Origin: Ruminococcaceae bacterium UBA6413
Lineage (GTDB): Bacteria; Bacillota; Clostridia; Oscillospirales; Ruminococcaceae
Direction of reading: 5' to 3'
Assembly: GCA_002437415.1 (NCBI GenBank)
Contig: DJPL01000063.1
Coordinates: 41,593-49,125 of the forward strand
DNA length: 7,533 nucleotides
Under the pieces are notes generated by a model. The model did not search any database. It saw nothing but the letters and a program-made list of their open reading frames with translations, and was not told the origin of the DNA. Each line of letters starts with the position of its first letter. Positions within the stretch are counted from its first letter, which is position 1. Both the position numbers and the translations under genes were made by a program. Of this stretch, positions 1 to 6,044 are shown piece by piece.

Positions 1-76
1 GCGGATTTAGCTCATCTGGTAGAGCGCCACCTTGCCAAGGTGGAGGTAGCGAGTTCGAGCCTCGTAATCCGCTCCA
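1..76 (+). tRNA. tRNA-Gly (anticodon GCC), CCA encoded
   Basis: A complete cloverleaf can be folded by eye. The acceptor stem GCGGATT (1-7) pairs with AATCCGC (66-72), with discriminator T73 and an encoded CCA at 74-76. The D stem is GCTC/GAGC (10-13/22-25). The anticodon stem CCACC/GGTGG (27-31/39-43) encloses the loop TTGCCAA, which puts GCC at 34-36 and decodes GGC/GGU glycine codons. The T arm is GCGAG-TTCGAGC-CTCGT with one G-U pair. The promoter lies outside the window. No second copy of the tRNA 3' end is visible downstream, so nothing suggests that this tRNA was used as an integration site here. Confidence 0.97.
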
Positions 77-83
77 GAAAATT

Positions 84-110
84 CGTCGTGGAAATATTCA
101 CGGCGTTTTT
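84..110. terminator. Intrinsic terminator after tRNA-Gly, possibly two-way
   Basis: The stem CGTCGTG (84-90) pairs with CACGGCG (99-105) with one G-U pair and an 8-nt loop. On the plus strand it is followed by TTTTTGCTTTT, a good U-tract for ending the tRNA transcript. Read on the minus strand, the same hairpin is followed by AATTTTC, so it may also stop transcripts from the minus-strand regulator. Confidence 0.75.
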
Positions 111-129
111 GCTTTTATGAATAACTTTT

Positions 130-157
130 AAGCCTGCCGGTTTCCCGACAGGCTTTT
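130..157. terminator. Hairpin between tRNA and XRE gene, likely terminator
   Basis: AAGCCTG (130-136) pairs with CAGGCTT (149-155), one C-A mismatch follows, then CGG/CCG closes a TTTC loop. On the plus strand the stem runs into TTTTAG, so the U-tract favours plus-strand termination as a backup for the tRNA. It abuts the stop codon of the minus-strand regulator (156-158), but its minus-strand 3' flank is A-rich (AAAAG), so it would be a weak intrinsic terminator for that gene by itself. Confidence 0.6.
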
Positions 158-398
158 AGTATATCTCCTGTTCAAGACTTCTGAACATTTCGTCGTCAAA
201 AAATTCCGTAATGCTTATCTGAAGTCCATCACAGAGCTTTTTCAACGTCACTATGCCGATGTTTTTTGATTTCATATTGACTATGTCGTTTACGGTTGAC
301 TGTGTAACAGCCGAAAGAGTTGCTAATTTGTTTACTGTAATATTTTTATCCTTGCATAGCTGTAATATACGCTCCGCCACAGCGTTGGAGATTGACAT
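156..398 (-). CDS. Small XRE-family (Cro/C1-type HTH) transcriptional regulator
   Basis: This encodes an 80-aa single-domain helix-turn-helix protein. The HTH core is at about residues 21-40 (TVNKLATLSAVTQSTVNDIV). After it comes the segment TLKKLCDGLQISITEFFD (51-68), a characteristic closing pattern of small Firmicutes XRE regulators. There is no ligand-binding, peptidase or membrane domain, so it is probably a dimeric DNA-binding repressor. An in-frame ATG three codons upstream (405-407) directly touches the AAAGGA Shine-Dalgarno and is too close to be used; the ATG at 396-398 has 9-nt spacing and is preferred. The gene is divergent from the membrane-protein/LRR pair, and the intergenic region holds two copies of CGGTAAACCGTT, the obvious candidate operators. 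Binding there and autoregulation are inferred. The fold call is strong; the target is not proven. Confidence 0.88.
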   Translation of the reverse strand: MSISNAVAERILQLCKDKNITVNKLATLSAVTQSTVNDIVNMKSKNIGIVTLKKLCDGLQISITEFFDDEMFRSLEQEIY

Positions 399-407
399 CG
401 CTATCAT

Positions 408-413
408 TCCTTT
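408..413 (-). promoter_or_regulatory. RBS that sets the XRE start
   Basis: On the minus strand AAAGGA ends immediately before the upstream ATG (405-407), leaving no spacer for it, and lies 9 nt before the ATG at 396-398. It therefore supports the shorter 80-aa product. Confidence 0.65.
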
Positions 414-421
414 CTACATTG

Positions 422-430
422 ATAATATCA
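422..430 (-). promoter_or_regulatory. Candidate extended -10 promoter for the XRE gene
   Basis: The minus strand reads TGATATTAT, a TGn extension plus a near-consensus -10 (TATTAT at 427-422). No good -35 is present at 16-18 bp, as can be tolerated by extended -10 promoters. The start would be near 415, giving a very short leader of about 17 nt. The left operator copy (452-461) lies just upstream of where a -35 would be, so bound regulator could influence this promoter too. Confidence 0.4.
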
Positions 431-451
431 CAAAATTTCGGTCATTATTGT

Positions 452-463
452 CGGTAAACCGTT
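452..463. promoter_or_regulatory. Candidate operator O1 (CGGTAAACCGTT)
   Basis: The 10-bp core CGGT-AA-ACCG is an inverted repeat, followed by TT. The same 12 bases recur exactly at 499-510. O1 abuts and shares bases with the -35 box (462-467) of the plus-strand promoter, so a protein bound here would hinder RNA polymerase. Symmetry does not extend beyond the core, which suggests a weaker site than O2. Confidence 0.65.
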
Positions 464-490
464 GACAAATGGGTATTGGTGTGATATAAT
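462..490 (+). promoter_or_regulatory. Consensus sigma-A promoter for the membrane protein/LRR unit
   Basis: TTGACA (462-467), a 17-bp spacer and TATAAT (485-490) match the vegetative consensus exactly. Transcription should start near 497. Such a strong core promoter enclosed by two operator-like repeats fits a gene that is kept off by a repressor and fully on when released. Confidence 0.92.
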
Positions 491-491
491 T

Positions 492-515
492 TGATTAACG
501 GTAAACCGTTAATCA
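492..515. promoter_or_regulatory. Candidate operator O2, 24-bp palindrome at the start site
   Basis: TGATTAACGGT (492-502) and ACCGTTAATCA (505-515) are perfect reverse complements around a central AA. The palindrome starts two bases after the -10 box and spans the predicted start point. Its core contains the same CGGTAAACCGTT as O1. Centre-to-centre distance to O1 is 47 bp. The symmetry is as expected for a dimeric HTH protein, most simply the divergent XRE regulator. Confidence 0.8.
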
Positions 516-580
516 TTCAACAACATTTTGCGGTTGATATTTTTAACGACCGTGATATTTTGCTTTTACAGGAGGTAAAT

Positions 581-1000
581 ATGTATAATAAGTTCGGTTC
601 TAAACTAAAAGTAATTGCGGCTGTGATCAGGGTGCTTGGCATAATCGCGGCAATTGTTTTAGCTGTTGCTTGTTGGGGTATAGCAGGCGATATTGAGTAC
701 AATGAGACGTTAAGAAATATCCTGATCGGCGCAGGATTTGTGGTTGGATTATTGGTCGCTATACCTGTGGTGATCGGCTCTTTGATACTTAGCGGCTTCG
801 GTGAGCTTATAGTTCTTACCGACGACAGCAACGAGTGTCTGAGAAAGCTTGCAGGTGTTCCCGCTAAAAATGCTAATATGGCAAACAACACCTATTATAA
901 TAACATTAACGCTTCAAACACATGGGTTTGCTCAAAATGTGGAAAGAGCAATAGCGCCGCGGGCGATTTCTGCGTAAATTGCGGAAACAAGAGAGCCTGA
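581..1000 (+). CDS. Two-helix membrane protein with C-terminal zinc ribbon
   Basis: This encodes a 139-aa protein with no recognised enzyme domain. Two long hydrophobic segments lie at about residues 11-36 and 46-72, separated by a short polar stretch (DIEYNETLRN). The following GFGELIVLTDDSNECL is typical of small Firmicutes two-helix proteins that carry zinc ribbons. A low-complexity Asn-rich linker (about 98-113) leads to a zinc ribbon with CxxC at C117/C120 and C131/C134. Both helices leave the ribbon on the same side as the N-terminus, presumably the cytoplasm. The start is set by AGGAGG (570-575) five bases before the ATG; upstream in-frame sequence overlaps the promoter and operator and is not coding. 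It is the first gene behind the operator-flanked promoter, and no terminator separates it from the LRR gene 49 bp downstream. Its role is unknown. Confidence 0.88.
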   Translation: MYNKFGSKLKVIAAVIRVLGIIAAIVLAVACWGIAGDIEYNETLRNILIGAGFVVGLLVAIPVVIGSLILSGFGELIVLTDDSNECLRKLAGVPAKNANMANNTYYNNINASNTWVCSKCGKSNSAAGDFCVNCGNKRA

Positions 1001-1049
1001 GCGGCGATAAATGTACACATGTATAAAATTATCTGAAAGAAGGTATATT

Positions 1050-3437
1050 ATGAAACTTAAAAAGTGGCTGCTGGGGCTTATGACCTTTGCGGCAATGGCT
1101 GTGCTTTGCGCGGTATGCGCGGGTGCGGAAGAGTATAGCTCGGGGTTGTGGAAGTATACACCCATCGGTAATGGGGAAGCGTATATAACCGCATATTCGG
1201 GATTTGATTCTAACCTTAATATTCCGTCAAAATTAGACGGATATACGATTAGTGGTATTGAAAGGGAAGCCTTTTATAATGGTAAAAACGTCAATAAAGT
1301 AAAAATACCATCGACAATTACATATATCGGGTATCACGCATTTGCTAATTCTTCGATTACATCAATAGAGATTCCTTCTTCGGTAACAGAATTCGGTAAC
1401 GGCTGGAATGGTTATAGAACATTTGAAAATTGTGATAAGCTTACTACTGTTATATTCAATGCAAATTCTGTTCCCCATGCTGCTTTTTATGATTGTAATT
1501 CGCTTAAAACAGTAACGATAGGAAATTCGACAACTTCAATAGGGGACAGTGCATTTGAAGATTGCACATCATTAGTAAGCGTGAAATTTGGTAATAATAT
1601 CAAAACTATAAGTCATTATGCGTTTACGAATACAGCATTGAAATCTATATCATTTCCGAGTTCTTTAAAACGCCTTGGATATAAATCATTCAGCAACACA
1701 AAACTTACAAGCGTTAGCATTCCGGCATCTGTAACTGAATTTTTATATGATGGTACCGGGTGGTTATCATACAATGGATATACTTTTAGCGATTGTAACG
1801 ACCTTGTATCAGTAACTTTTAATGCGAGTGCCCCGGTTCCGCCTGGTTGCTTTGCTGATTGTGAGTCGCTTAAAAAAGTAACAATCGGGAATGCAACAAC
1901 AGGTATAGATAGTAATGCCTTTGGGCATTGCGGTTCGTTGAAAAATGTAAAAATCGGTGAAAATGTACGATATATTGCAGCGGAAGCTTTCTGCTACACA
2001 AAGTCGCTTGAGACAGTTATCGGTGGTTCATCTTTAACAAGTATAGGTGATAGCGCATTTGAAGGCTCTGGTTTAAGAAACTTTTTGATACCGGAAACAG
2101 TTACTTCAATAGGTTATCATGCTTTTGCTGATTCTAAACTTGAATCTGTGACGATACCGAGTTCAGTAGTGAATTGGGAAAAATTCACTAATTTTTGTTG
2201 GGCTTTTTACAGATGTAATAGCTTGACATTAAAAATCGGTCAGGCGTCCATGCCTAATGACGATTTGTTTCGGAAAGCTTATGGAATAAAGATATATTGC
2301 ATACCCGGTTCAGAAGCAGAAGAGTATGCAAAGAGTAACGGCATTTCATATTCCGCAACATTAAAGTCAATCAAATCAACCTCAATCAAATTAAATAAGA
2401 AAAATTACAATCTTAAAACAGGAGAAACATTACGCTTGTATCCGACTGTAGCACCGCAGAATACTACAGACAGGATAGAGTGGATATCAGGTAATACGGA
2501 TATAGCAACTGTTGACGGTGCGGGCATTGTGACAGGCGTATCCGAAGGCACAGTGGCTATACAGGTAAAGACAACAAGCGGCGTTTCGACGACTTGTGTT
2601 ATTGAGGTTTCTGATAGTGCTATAACATCTACCGACAAGGTTGTAAAGAAGAACATATCTCTTGCAACAATATCTGTTGCAAATCAGTATTACACCGGAA
2701 AAGCTGTAAAGCCTGCACCTACAGTTAAATATAATGATATTACAACACTTCAGAATGGTTATGACTACACCGTAACCTACAGCAATAATGTAAAAGTCGG
2801 CACGGCAAAGGTAACGATCAAGGGTATCGGTAATTACACAGGCACTGTTACAAAGACCTTTAAAATAACAAAGCTTGCTAAAGTGATAGGCGCTAAGCTA
2901 GGCGGCAGAGCGGCTGACGCACTGCGTCTGAACTGGACAAAGAACACCTCAGCTGACGGATACATTGTTGAAATGTACAAAGACGGCAAGTGGGTAAGAG
3001 CCGCTAAGATTACCAACAAAAATACAACTACTTTCAGGAAAGCAGGACTCAAGGCTTCAACTGTATACAAGTTCAGAGTAAGAGCGTACAAGATGATCGG
3101 CAGTGTTGCGGCTTACAGCGATTACACCGCTACTATTACGGCAAGAACCAATCCGTCAATAGTCAAGAGTGTCAAGATAGCCGGAAAGGCTAAAAACGCA
3201 CTGCGTCTGAGCTGGACAAAGAACACCTCCGCTCAGGGTTATATTGTAGAAATGTACAAGGGCGGAAAGTGGGTTCGCGTTGCAAAGATAACCAATAACA
3301 GCACTACTACTTTCAGAAAAGCAGGACTTGCTAAGAACACAACGTATAAGTTCAGAGTTTGTGCTTATTATATGAGCGGAAGCACGGCACTTTACGGTAA
3401 TTACGGAAGTGTCAGCGGTAAGACTACGGCGAAATAA
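1050..3437 (+). CDS. Secreted BspA-type leucine-rich repeat protein with Big_2 and two FN3 domains
   Basis: This encodes a 795-aa exported protein. A classical signal peptide occupies residues 1-26 (KLKK n-region, hydrophobic core, AGA cleavage site before EEYSS). Residues about 50-420 are LRR_5/BspA-like repeats with recurring SIGxxAFxxCxSLxxVxIPxSV patterns; they end with the usual IYCIPGSEAEEYAKSNGI cap (415-432). A Big_2 immunoglobulin-like domain follows (about 440-520), then an Ig-like module with the YTVTYSNN...GTAKVTIKGIGNYTG pattern (about 535-606), then two closely similar FN3 domains (about 610-700 and 703-790). No LPXTG, dockerin, SLH or C-terminal helix is present, so it is either released or held non-covalently. 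Known relatives bind host or substrate surfaces or other proteins; the ligand here is unknown. The start is set by AAAGAAGG (1036-1043) six bases before the ATG. The LRR half uses more AT-rich codons than the FN3 half. Confidence 0.93.
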   Translation: MKLKKWLLGLMTFAAMAVLCAVCAGAEEYSSGLWKYTPIGNGEAYITAYSGFDSNLNIPSKLDGYTISGIEREAFYNGKNVNKVKIPSTITYIGYHAFANSSITSIEIPSSVTEFGNGWNGYRTFENCDKLTTVIFNANSVPHAAFYDCNSLKTVTIGNSTTSIGDSAFEDCTSLVSVKFGNNIKTISHYAFTNTALKSISFPSSLKRLGYKSFSNTKLTSVSIPASVTEFLYDGTGWLSYNGYTFSDCNDLVSVTFNASAPVPPGCFADCESLKKVTIGNATTGIDSNAFGHCGSLKNVKIGENVRYIAAEAFCYTKSLETVIGGSSLTSIGDSAFEGSGLRNFLIPETVTSIGYHAFADSKLESVTIPSSVVNWEKFTNFCWAFYRCNSLTLKIGQASMPNDDLFRKAYGIKIYCIPGSEAEEYAKSNGISYSATLKSIKSTSIKLNKKNYNLKTGETLRLYPTVAPQNTTDRIEWISGNTDIATVDGAGIVTGVSEGTVAIQVKTTSGVSTTCVIEVSDSAITSTDKVVKKNISLATISVANQYYTGKAVKPAPTVKYNDITTLQNGYDYTVTYSNNVKVGTAKVTIKGIGNYTGTVTKTFKITKLAKVIGAKLGGRAADALRLNWTKNTSADGYIVEMYKDGKWVRAAKITNKNTTTFRKAGLKASTVYKFRVRAYKMIGSVAAYSDYTATITARTNPSIVKSVKIAGKAKNALRLSWTKNTSAQGYIVEMYKGGKWVRVAKITNNSTTTFRKAGLAKNTTYKFRVCAYYMSGSTALYGNYGSVSGKTTAK
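1305..1997 (+). repeat. Duplicated multi-LRR super-block within the LRR protein
   Basis: At protein level residues about 86-200 and 202-316 align as two copies of a roughly 116-residue block. Shared landmarks include IPSSVTEF / IPASVTEF (V112 and V228, offset 116), then a W/Y-rich insertion, TFENC / TFSDC, a second insertion (NANSVPHAAFYDC / NASAPVPPGCFADC) and SLKTVTIGN / SLKKVTIGN. The DNA copies have diverged, so this is an old duplication. A third, partial relative follows at about residues 326-398. Confidence 0.7.
2877..3428 (+). repeat. Tandem FN3 modules, 279-bp period
   Basis: Two FN3-coding units lie in tandem. The 32-base segments at 2919-2950 and 3198-3229 (both beginning GCACTGCGTCTGA) differ at one base and are 279 bp (93 codons) apart. 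Protein similarity extends across both modules (GYIVEMYK, GKWVR, TTTFRKAGL, YKFRV). The high DNA identity in patches suggests a fairly recent duplication or ongoing gene conversion. Confidence 0.85.
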
Positions 3438-3456
3438 TATAATCAGGCAATAACAA

Positions 3457-3494
3457 AAAAGCGGGCATCGGTGAAAAGGTCGATGCCCGCTTTT
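3457..3494. terminator. Strong bidirectional intrinsic terminator
   Basis: A perfect 14-bp stem, AAAAGCGGGCATCG (3457-3470) with CGATGCCCGCTTTT (3481-3494), encloses a 10-nt loop. The plus-strand exit is TTTTGTAATT and the minus-strand exit is a run of six or more T. It therefore serves both converging genes: the LRR gene ending at 3437 and the minus-strand gene ending at 3541. Confidence 0.93.
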
Positions 3495-3540
3495 GTAATT
3501 GTGATTCGGTCAAGCCGCGTTTAATAATATCGGCTGAGCT

Positions 3541-5745
3541 TTATGTTACTTCCGTCATTATCTCATCAAGATCTGTGCTAGCCGAACCCTTGAACAGGAC
3601 AGCGTCATTATCACGGAGATTGAGCTTAAGGAACTCGGTCAGAGCTTCTCGCGATTTAAGCTTAATAACAAACTTGTTCTTGAGGTCGGCGGTTTCCATA
3701 AGCTTTGCCGAGATTTCGCCGTAGCATACGGTAATGCTTACATTCGCCTTGTTGATAATATTGCCGACCTTGCGGAAGATTTCAAGCTCGTGCTCATCAC
3801 CGTCGCCGACTTCCGATAATACGGCAATTCTGCGTGACTCGGGCAAAAGGGGAATAGTGCACAGCTCTTTGAGCGCAGAGCCGACACTTTCGACCGCTTC
3901 ATTTTCAAAGTCTGAAATTACATAAATCCCGCGTTCGTTTCTGACGGTGTTCAGTCCGTTTGTACGGCGATATTTTTCTATGGCGGGGATTATCTGCTTA
4001 GGCGGTATTCCCATTATTTCGCCGAGCGCAAATGTGGCAAGCGCCTGATAAACGCTGTGCTTATCATCAGAATACAGCTCTATATGATAATTATCCGCAC
4101 CGTGGATTATATCAAATACTATCTTATCCTGCAACAGCTGAATGTTATCGGCGTAATAATCAGCCATCCTGTTGTCAACGCCGATCGTGATTATATCCTG
4201 AGGTATAGTGAAGATCTCGGCAAGGTTCTTGTCATCAATATTTATGATAACAGCACCGGATTCGTTCATTCCGTCGCACACCTTCAGCTTTTCGTCGATA
4301 AGCTCGGGCTTTGTAAGGTCGCGGGGATTTTTGGAAGCGACAGTGCTCGTAAGCACTGCTATATCAAAGTTTGCCGTCTGAGAAACACGCTCAACGTTTC
4401 CGCCGTTTACGCACGAAACATTGATAACCGCGGCTTCGGTCTTTTTGGTCGCGGAGAACATCGCTCTGAGCATAGATGCATAGTTATTGGTAACTGAAAC
4501 AGAGCGTACAGTTTCCATCTTGTTTAAAAGCATCTGATTTATCATGTCGAGCGGGTCTATCTTTTCGGGACTGTCCATTACCGCTATCGACCACATACCG
4601 AGCTTAGCCTTTATGAATACAGCTGTTTTGCCGAGCGCCTCGTTAAGGTCGTTTACGACTATATTCGGTATTTTATCTACGGCTTCTTTTGTTATAACAA
4701 CCGCCGCGCCCTTTTCATATGCAGTCAAAGCGGATTCCTTGCTGTCGGCAAAATAAGCACAGCCGGGTTTTATTTTCTGCCTTCCGAATGCGAATGATGA
4801 GATCGGTACATCAGCGGCATTGCGAAGCTTTGCATTGAGCACCTCGCAAAGCTTACTTACGGTGGTGATCGAGTTGTCGTTTTCGCTGTTTTGCTCGCCG
4901 GGCTTCTTACCGCTGAGCGATTCGTAATTGTCGAATGTAAAATCAAGCAGTGTTATCGCATCGTAGAAAACATATTTCATCTGCTTTGTGTTCTCCGCGC
5001 CGAGAATAACAGCAAGTATTTCTTCACCGAATTTTCCCGTCGGCGGAAGAGCGGAGCAGGCAAGGCAGGATTTTGAGCGGGCTGTGTAGCCGCTCTTGAT
5101 GCCTATCGCAGTTTCGTATCTGTATCTTCTGTTACTGCTGTTGACAAGAAGATTTGTATTCTGTATCTCGCGTGGACCGTTCAGGTTGGTTGCAGGTATG
5201 GTGTATTTATCCGATGCGGCAATAGTCCTGAATATCCTGTTGGTCATGCAGTAGCGGCATATTATGGCGAGGTCGTATGCGTTTGAGTATTGCTCGGAGG
5301 TGAATTTCTCGTCTGCCGAGGCTATTACGGTGTCCTCCGCACCTATTTCTTTTGCCTTTTCCTCCATCATTACCGCGAACCTGTCGATCCCGCCGCAGAT
5401 GAATTCAGCCAGTGCAAATAATGAATCGTTAGCGGAAACGAGCATCATGGAGTATATAAGGTCGAGAACCGATATCTGTTCGCCGGCTTCAAGATTTATC
5501 GCCGCGGCACTTTTCCACCCGGAAACCTGCTTTACAACGTTTTCCGAAACAGTGACCTTATCGGCGGGATTGCACTTTTCAAGCGCAATTATAGATGCCA
5601 TTATCTTTGTCAGAAAAGCGGGCGATAATTTCATTCTTGCATTTTTTTCAAGAAGTATACGACCTTCGTGCTGAGTTACAACTATAGCCGCCTGAGCGTT
5701 TATCTCGGGCATTTCTGTTTTCTGAACAGCTCTGACTTCTGACAT
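3541..5745 (-). CDS. Fusion of degenerate D-Ala-D-Ala carboxypeptidase (S11) and degenerate MurF-like domains
   Basis: This encodes a 734-aa protein with no signal peptide or membrane helix, so it is predicted cytoplasmic. Residues about 17-275 follow the DacF/PBP5-type peptidase S11 fold. The SxN motif is S104-A105-N106 and the KTG-type motif is K217-S218-G219 (GIKSGYTARSKSCL). The nucleophile motif, normally PASLTK, reads PAFLTK: the catalytic serine is F44 (codon TTT), while K47 is kept. After an Asn/Glu-rich linker (about 276-294), residues 296-734 resemble MurF along its length: a UDP-substrate-type domain (KIKPGCAYFA, EKGAAVVI), a central domain and a C-terminal domain ending DAVLFKGSASTDLDEIM. 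The usual GxxGKTT P-loop is replaced by DSPEKIDP (391-398), the NIxxAH segment by STVASKNP, and the DDSYNANP segment by SDFENEAV. Neither activity is expected. The intact frame argues for a non-catalytic role such as sensing or scaffolding (inference). The ATG at 5743-5745 is chosen because GGAAGGA lies 9 nt upstream. Confidence 0.85.
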   Translation of the reverse strand: MSEVRAVQKTEMPEINAQAAIVVTQHEGRILLEKNARMKLSPAFLTKIMASIIALEKCNPADKVTVSENVVKQVSGWKSAAAINLEAGEQISVLDLIYSMMLVSANDSLFALAEFICGGIDRFAVMMEEKAKEIGAEDTVIASADEKFTSEQYSNAYDLAIICRYCMTNRIFRTIAASDKYTIPATNLNGPREIQNTNLLVNSSNRRYRYETAIGIKSGYTARSKSCLACSALPPTGKFGEEILAVILGAENTKQMKYVFYDAITLLDFTFDNYESLSGKKPGEQNSENDNSITTVSKLCEVLNAKLRNAADVPISSFAFGRQKIKPGCAYFADSKESALTAYEKGAAVVITKEAVDKIPNIVVNDLNEALGKTAVFIKAKLGMWSIAVMDSPEKIDPLDMINQMLLNKMETVRSVSVTNNYASMLRAMFSATKKTEAAVINVSCVNGGNVERVSQTANFDIAVLTSTVASKNPRDLTKPELIDEKLKVCDGMNESGAVIINIDDKNLAEIFTIPQDIITIGVDNRMADYYADNIQLLQDKIVFDIIHGADNYHIELYSDDKHSVYQALATFALGEIMGIPPKQIIPAIEKYRRTNGLNTVRNERGIYVISDFENEAVESVGSALKELCTIPLLPESRRIAVLSEVGDGDEHELEIFRKVGNIINKANVSITVCYGEISAKLMETADLKNKFVIKLKSREALTEFLKLNLRDNDAVLFKGSASTDLDEIMTEVT

Positions 5746-5754
5746 TAAGATCCG

Positions 5755-5761
5755 TCCTTCC
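5755..5761 (-). promoter_or_regulatory. RBS that sets the start of the fusion gene
   Basis: On the minus strand GGAAGGA is followed by nine bases (CGGATCTTA) and ATG at 5745-5743. An upstream in-frame TTG (5763) overlaps this Shine-Dalgarno, so it cannot be the start; six residues are removed from the longest reading. Confidence 0.8.
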
Positions 5762-5810
5762 AAATAGTTTTAATATAGTCAAGCAATTAAAAAGTTGATT
5801 TTTCATATCA

Positions 5811-5839
5811 ATTATAGCACTACCAAGCTGTAAATGCAA
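5811..5839 (-). promoter_or_regulatory. Promoter of the fusion gene
   Basis: On the minus strand TGCTATAAT (5819-5811) gives an extended, perfect -10 box. A partial -35 (TTGCAT, 5839-5834) lies 17 bp upstream. The start would be near 5804, leaving a leader of about 59 nt. The -35 is poor but the TGn extension compensates. Confidence 0.72.
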
Positions 5840-5976
5840 TGATTTTTACGATTATTTTCACTTAATCCGTCACGGAAAATGCCGAAATAAATTATAGAGA
5901 TAAATTTCGTTTTCGGCACATAAACCATTATTTTGAGAAATCGGACAAAAATTATTATCGTTTTATTCGGAAATAC

Positions 5977-6005
5977 TTGACATTTTCGCAAGGCAAGTAT
6001 ATAAT
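5977..6005 (+). promoter_or_regulatory. Consensus sigma-A promoter of the choice-of-anchor A gene
   Basis: TTGACA (5977-5982), 17-bp spacer and TATAAT (6000-6005) match the vegetative consensus exactly. Start expected near 6012, giving a leader of about 108 nt before the ATG at 6120. Confidence 0.92.
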
Positions 6006-6019
6006 GATAGTGTATAGAA

Positions 6020-6044
6020 GTGTACCTGCGCAAAGCAGATGCAC
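6020..6044 (+). promoter_or_regulatory. Stem-loop near the 5' end of the leader
   Basis: GTGTACCTGC (6020-6029) pairs with GCAGATGCAC (6035-6044) around a GCAAA loop, with one G-U pair and one C-A mismatch. It starts within about ten bases of the predicted transcript 5' end. It may protect the mRNA or belong to a regulatory leader; I do not recognise a known riboswitch class. Confidence 0.45.

Noticed and set aside
1..76. tRNA-Gly as an integration site of a mobile element
   Set aside because: No second copy of the tRNA 3' end, no integrase and no phage genes are visible in the window.
491..580. N-terminal extension of the zinc-ribbon membrane protein
   Set aside because: The extra frame overlaps the operator and transcription start; AGGAGG at 570-575 fixes the start at 581.
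3541..5745. Calling the fusion gene a decaying pseudogene
   Set aside because: The frame is uninterrupted over 734 codons and has a promoter, a good RBS and a strong terminator; two of three S11 motifs and the MurF scaffold are kept. Loss of catalysis alone does not make it a pseudogene.
5812..6033. 73-aa minus-strand frame in the divergent intergenic region
   Set aside because: It starts with TTG without a Shine-Dalgarno, lies across two promoters and has no recognisable sequence pattern.
6020..6044. Part of a c-di-GMP-I (GEMM) riboswitch because of the GCGCAAAGC segment
   Set aside because: The second stem, tetraloop/receptor and conserved joining bases of that class are not found around it.
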